Shown here piece by piece: positions 56,770 through 64,000 of a stretch of DNA of 64,000 nucleotides; the stretch's first letter is position 1, and each line of letters opens with the position of its first letter. Under the pieces are notes generated by a model. It was not told the DNA's origin and ran no database searches. It saw nothing but the letters and a program-made list of their open reading frames with translations. The DNA comes from Chryseolinea serpens. Its GTDB lineage: Bacteria > Bacteroidota > Bacteroidia > Cytophagales > Cyclobacteriaceae. A program made the translations under genes and the position numbers. Location of the stretch: NCBI RefSeq assembly GCF_900129725.1, contig NZ_FQWQ01000001.1, positions 1,984,001 to 2,048,000 of the forward strand. Reading direction: 5' to 3'.

Positions 56770-58359
56770 TTACATCTTTACAAAATAGGGCAACTCAGAC
56801 AGCTGCACGTTCAGCGTGATGGTCTTGGGACCCGTAATCACTTTATTATCGATCATGTTGCGCCATTTTCCCTTGGGCAACAGGATCGTTCTCGTGTTTT
56901 CACTATTCAGGATCGGTGCCACCAGTATTTCGCTTCCCAGCATAAATTGGTCGGTCACCTGGTCCAATCCCTGGCCGGGAAATTCGTAGGCCATCATCCG
57001 GACGATGGGCTCGCCGGTTTTTGTCGCTTCGTCCGACAATTTTAAAATCGTCGGTGTATACTTTGAACGAAGGGCGATGGCTTTCTTTACGGCGTCGAGG
57101 TGTGCGGGGTCGAGTATTCTCCAGGGCGCGACGGAGAACTGCATCATCGGCATCAGGGCGTGGATTTGCGCAGACCGTACGATGAGGTCCTGATTGATGG
57201 ACTTCAGGTTTACGAACGATCCCATCTCACCACCACCAATCATGTCCGGACACGTGAACGGATAGCCCATGATGCCCTGTAATAATATATCGGGGATCAG
57301 GACCTTCAGGTCGTTCCAGCTGTGATTTTTATCTCTCAGGCGCTGCGCCAACGGCTGACCTCCCATCTTCCAGGTGGCCCTGTATTCGTTGAAGGGATAG
57401 TCGAGCCCAATTTTTGCAAACAGTGTCGCATGCTCGTTGGGAGAAACGGCGCGGTCGCCATGGGTGTCGATGTAGAACTCGGGGTCGCCGGCATCGAATT
57501 TAAATCCGTCGATCTTGTTTGTCTTCATCAGCCATCCGAGTTGCTCATGAAACCATTTCACGGCGTTGGGATCGGTGAGGTCGAGCACGGCGCTGGCACC
57601 GTTCCACCATTTTACAAGTTTTGGATAACCTTCTGCGTCGGTAAGCAAGGCGTTTGCCTGCTGCAGCTTTCGGAATGTTTCCGAGTCGGGACTTACAAAC
57701 GGGCACACCCAGACCATTACTTTAAAGCCCCAGGCATGGAGCGAATCGACCATCGCCGTTGGATTTGGAAATCGCGCGGGGTGGAATCGCCACGTTCCGT
57801 AGTCTTCCTGCCAGTTGTCGTCGATCATGATCACGCCGGGGGGAAAGCCATTGTCTTTGATGGCCCGGGCATATTTCAATACATCTTCCTGGTTCTGATC
57901 ATAGAGCAGTTCGATCCAGGTGTTGTATTGGGGATTTGAAAACAAGAATTTTGCCGGCGCAAGACCCGAGGGCGGAAAGAAGGTTTTGCTGGCATACCGG
58001 TAAGCTTCCTTCAACGTCGTGCCCGCATGAAAGGTCTTGAATTCGCCGGCCGGCTTTTTCAATACGATCGTCTTGTTTTGGCAATCGATCGTGAACGGCT
58101 CTTCAGACCACACTACATTTCCTTTATTCGAAAGCAGTAGCGGTTGTGCCTGGTTGCCGTAGAGATTGTTGAAAAGACTGGCGCGGTATCCATCCGAAAG
58201 TGGCATCAGGTTGCCATGATTGATCACGCCACTCCACCACAATTCCCCATCCCCCGAAGACAATTGAAGCCTCACCGAATCCTGAGATCGGGCGTTGTAG
58301 CCGGCAAAGATCAGGGCAAGAAAAATTACAGCATGTGCTGCTCTCCTATATAATTTCAT
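56770..58359 (-). CDS. Secreted glycoside hydrolase family 31 protein (alpha-glucosidase type)
   Basis: Start set at ATG 58359 (MKLYRRAAHAVIFLALIFAGYNARSQ), a good signal peptide; the longer frame would overlap the preceding gene. The 529-residue enzyme has the GH31 barrel. PPGVIMIDDNWQEDYGTWRFHPARFPNP is the first strand pair, and DGFKFDAGDPEFYI carries the nucleophile Asp near residue 289. CPDMIGGGEMGSF holds the acid/base region and QIHALMPMMQFSVAPWRI follows. It releases alpha-linked sugars (glucosides, xylosides or galactosides). It starts 14 bp after the stop of the dehydrogenase gene and so is cotranscribed with it. Confidence 0.9.
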   Translation of the reverse strand: MKLYRRAAHAVIFLALIFAGYNARSQDSVRLQLSSGDGELWWSGVINHGNLMPLSDGYRASLFNNLYGNQAQPLLLSNKGNVVWSEEPFTIDCQNKTIVLKKPAGEFKTFHAGTTLKEAYRYASKTFFPPSGLAPAKFLFSNPQYNTWIELLYDQNQEDVLKYARAIKDNGFPPGVIMIDDNWQEDYGTWRFHPARFPNPTAMVDSLHAWGFKVMVWVCPFVSPDSETFRKLQQANALLTDAEGYPKLVKWWNGASAVLDLTDPNAVKWFHEQLGWLMKTNKIDGFKFDAGDPEFYIDTHGDRAVSPNEHATLFAKIGLDYPFNEYRATWKMGGQPLAQRLRDKNHSWNDLKVLIPDILLQGIMGYPFTCPDMIGGGEMGSFVNLKSINQDLIVRSAQIHALMPMMQFSVAPWRILDPAHLDAVKKAIALRSKYTPTILKLSDEATKTGEPIVRMMAYEFPGQGLDQVTDQFMLGSEILVAPILNSENTRTILLPKGKWRNMIDNKVITGPKTITLNVQLSELPYFVKM

Positions 58360-58373
58360 TCGGCTGTAGCTGG

Positions 58374-59774
58374 CTATTTCATTTTCATAGCGATCGGATC
58401 CCAAGTCATTATTTTCTTGGAAAGATAGCTTTCGTTGCAAGCCAGTGCAGGGGCAGCCGCCCTGAATCCAAATTCGGCGTCTTCCACTACAGCTTTGCCT
58501 GTTCTGATCGCGTCGAAGAAATTGGTGAAGTGGTCTACATGATCGCTATACCCTTCGGGAACTTTGAAAATGATGTCCTCTTTTGTTTTTCTCTTTTTCT
58601 GTTCGGGCGTCCATTTGGCATCGAACTCTTTTTGCATTTCGTCCTGCATGCTTTTTGAGAACGTGAACAGTGAATCGTAGCCACCAAATCCCGGCGCTTC
58701 GGGCATGAGGCTGTGTTTTACGGTAATGTTGTTTCCATTCACTTCGATCACGCCTTCGGAGCCCACCAGGCGAATGACCTCATGTCCGCCGGTGCCGCTG
58801 ATGAAGTTGACCTGCAGCGTGAGTTGGAAGGCATTGTGTTCTTTGCTGTCGGGGTACTGCATAACGCCCGACATGACATCCGGCAAATTGCGGCCGTCTT
58901 TCCAATAGCTGAATTGGCCGGTGCTGAAAATAGTTTCCGGGCCTTTGGAGTTGGTGATGAAATGGGTTCCGCTTAACAAATGGATAAATAAGTCGCCTGC
59001 CACGCCGGTGCCCACTTCCTTGAAGGCTCTCCACCAAAAGAACTTCTTGGCATCGAACGCCATTTTCTCGGTGGCTTCGATAAATTTATACAAAAAGGTG
59101 GTCAGTGCACTGGCATCTTTGGGAATGGTATATTCCCACGCGCCGATCGAACTTTGTCTATCGTATACGGCATTCACCATATTGAGTTTGCCGATCTCGC
59201 CGGCTGCCAGCAATTCCTTGGCTTTTGCATAGCCGATGCTGCTCACTCTTTGACTGCCCACTTGAAATACCTTGCCCGACTTTTTTGCCGCATCTACTAC
59301 AGGTTGTCCTTCGCTGATCTTATACACCATGGGTTTCTCGCAATACACATGTTTGCCTTTCGCCAGGGCGTCTAAAGCAATGCGCGCATGCCAAACATCG
59401 GTGGTGCAGATCAATACGGCGTCGATGTCTTTTCTGTCGAGCAGGTCTTTATAGTTGACGGTGGTGAACAGGTCTTTGCCGTGTAGTTCCTTTGCATTCT
59501 CCAGGCGGCCGGTATAGAGATCACAAATCCCTGCCAGCTCCACGCCAGGCACTTTCAGCGCCGAGTTCAAATCAAAATGCCCTTGAACACCATAGCCAAT
59601 GACACCTACTCTGACTTTGTCGTTGGCCGTAATTTTTCGTTCATATCTCAGGATGCGTTCTTCTGTTTTTGCTTTCGCCGCCAGCGACGACAGTGGGGAG
59701 GCGCCTAATGCCAATCCGGTTGCGCCGATTTGCTGGAGGAATTTTCTTCTTGATCTGGATGTATCGTTTCCCAT
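58374..59774 (-). CDS. Gfo/Idh/MocA family oxidoreductase, Tat-exported
   Basis: A 466-residue protein starting MGNDTSRSRRKFLQQIGATGLALGASPL, a twin-arginine signal (Arg9-Arg10 in SRRKFL). The NAD(P)-binding domain begins KVRVGVIGYGVQGHFDLNSALKVPGVELAGICDLY; the EKP motif is in KHVYCEKPMVYKI. The C-terminal domain has a catalytic-type Lys/His region (EVGTGVAGDLFIHLLSGTHF). Such exported dehydrogenases act on sugars or cyclitols in the periplasm. It is the first gene of a two-gene operon with the GH31 enzyme, consistent with uptake and oxidation of a released sugar. Confidence 0.92.
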   Translation of the reverse strand: MGNDTSRSRRKFLQQIGATGLALGASPLSSLAAKAKTEERILRYERKITANDKVRVGVIGYGVQGHFDLNSALKVPGVELAGICDLYTGRLENAKELHGKDLFTTVNYKDLLDRKDIDAVLICTTDVWHARIALDALAKGKHVYCEKPMVYKISEGQPVVDAAKKSGKVFQVGSQRVSSIGYAKAKELLAAGEIGKLNMVNAVYDRQSSIGAWEYTIPKDASALTTFLYKFIEATEKMAFDAKKFFWWRAFKEVGTGVAGDLFIHLLSGTHFITNSKGPETIFSTGQFSYWKDGRNLPDVMSGVMQYPDSKEHNAFQLTLQVNFISGTGGHEVIRLVGSEGVIEVNGNNITVKHSLMPEAPGFGGYDSLFTFSKSMQDEMQKEFDAKWTPEQKKRKTKEDIIFKVPEGYSDHVDHFTNFFDAIRTGKAVVEDAEFGFRAAAPALACNESYLSKKIMTWDPIAMKMK

Positions 59775-59965
59775 AAAGACTTATTTTTTGATATATAATG
59801 GTTTTGGTGGTTTTAAGACTCGTAGGCTAAGTATACCATTTTTCGCAAATAAATCCATTTATTTTTTACTAGCGGTGTGGGCAACCCGGGCATCCCTTGA
59901 CGAACGACCATCCATTCTCTTCCAATTTCTTATCTTCACTCCATACCCAACAAACATTTGGTTAA

Positions 59966-63948
<3,983 letters not shown>

Positions 63949-63951
63949 TTT

Positions 63952-63989
63952 TTATCTTTATTGTTAATTATCTTAATGATAAAGATAAT
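63952..63989. promoter_or_regulatory. MarR operator candidate upstream of the marR-rph operon
   Basis: TTATCTTTAT (63952-63961) is the exact inverse of ATAAAGATAA (63979-63988). A middle half-site, ATTATCTT at 63967-63974, pairs with AAGATAAT at 63982-63989. Three TTATCTT-type half-sites thus lie within 38 bp, starting 4 bp upstream of the marR ATG. Confidence 0.6.
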
Positions 63990-64000
63990 ATAAAACGGGA

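Overview
The window reads as a chromosomal segment of a Bacteroidota bacterium, most likely of the order Cytophagales. The grounds are a fused CcoN-CcoO oxidase subunit with a mono-haem CcoP, carboxypeptidase-regulatory/TonB-plug proteins, an FtsX permease with a PadR partner, DUF5597 and DUF1080 glycan proteins, arylsulfatases and weak Shine-Dalgarno signals. No tRNA, rRNA, CRISPR array, integrase or transposase was seen. Genus assignment is inference.

Layout. 1-395 is the N-terminal part of a DUF1003 membrane protein. 545-6435 is a cbb3 oxidase operon (ccoNO, ccoQ, ccoP, ccoG, ccoH, TauE/SafE-like). It converges on a PAS kinase plus a response regulator carrying a Crp-type DNA-binding domain (6432-8755), followed by a divergent universal stress protein. 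The same 12-mer, TGACAAAAATCA, lies upstream of the oxidase operon and between the kinase and the stress gene. 9.3-15 kb holds a VOC protein, a cluster of palindromic repeats, an NTF2-like protein, an FtsX permease/PadR pair with a 48-bp dyad, and an orphan lipoprotein. 15.2-19.8 kb is an EmrAB-TolC type efflux operon diverging from its MarR repressor.

20.5-32.0 kb is a minus-strand block: a DUF4097 protein, a CarboxypepD_reg/TonB-plug protein, an M28-like protein lacking its metal ligands, a beta-propeller glycosidase-like protein and two tandem arylsulfatases. Upstream of the sulfatases the sequence folds as a SAM-I (S-box) riboswitch, then encodes a 29-residue ORF ending in four cysteines. 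This suggests two layers of sulfur sensing (SAM and cysteinyl-tRNA) over sulfate scavenging, and is the most striking feature of the window.

32-46 kb is a mosaic of small regulator/enzyme units: Crp-family regulator, membrane-anchored methyltransferase, PhzF/HxlR with a palindromic operator, RidA, a GH35-like glycosidase, an amidohydrolase with a membrane insert, an alpha/beta hydrolase, an AT-rich orphan, DUF1080, and a YbjJ-like MFS transporter diverging from a DeoR regulator. 46-57 kb holds DinB, a porin-like protein, CorA, a small response regulator overlapping a giant CheB-CheR-PAS-kinase hybrid, a GlxA-type regulator with a divergent alpha/beta hydrolase, and uncharacterised proteins. 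56.7-59.8 kb is a GH31/Gfo-Idh-MocA sugar operon. The right end carries a CPBP protease and a MarR-rifampicin phosphotransferase operon with an operator-like repeat cluster.
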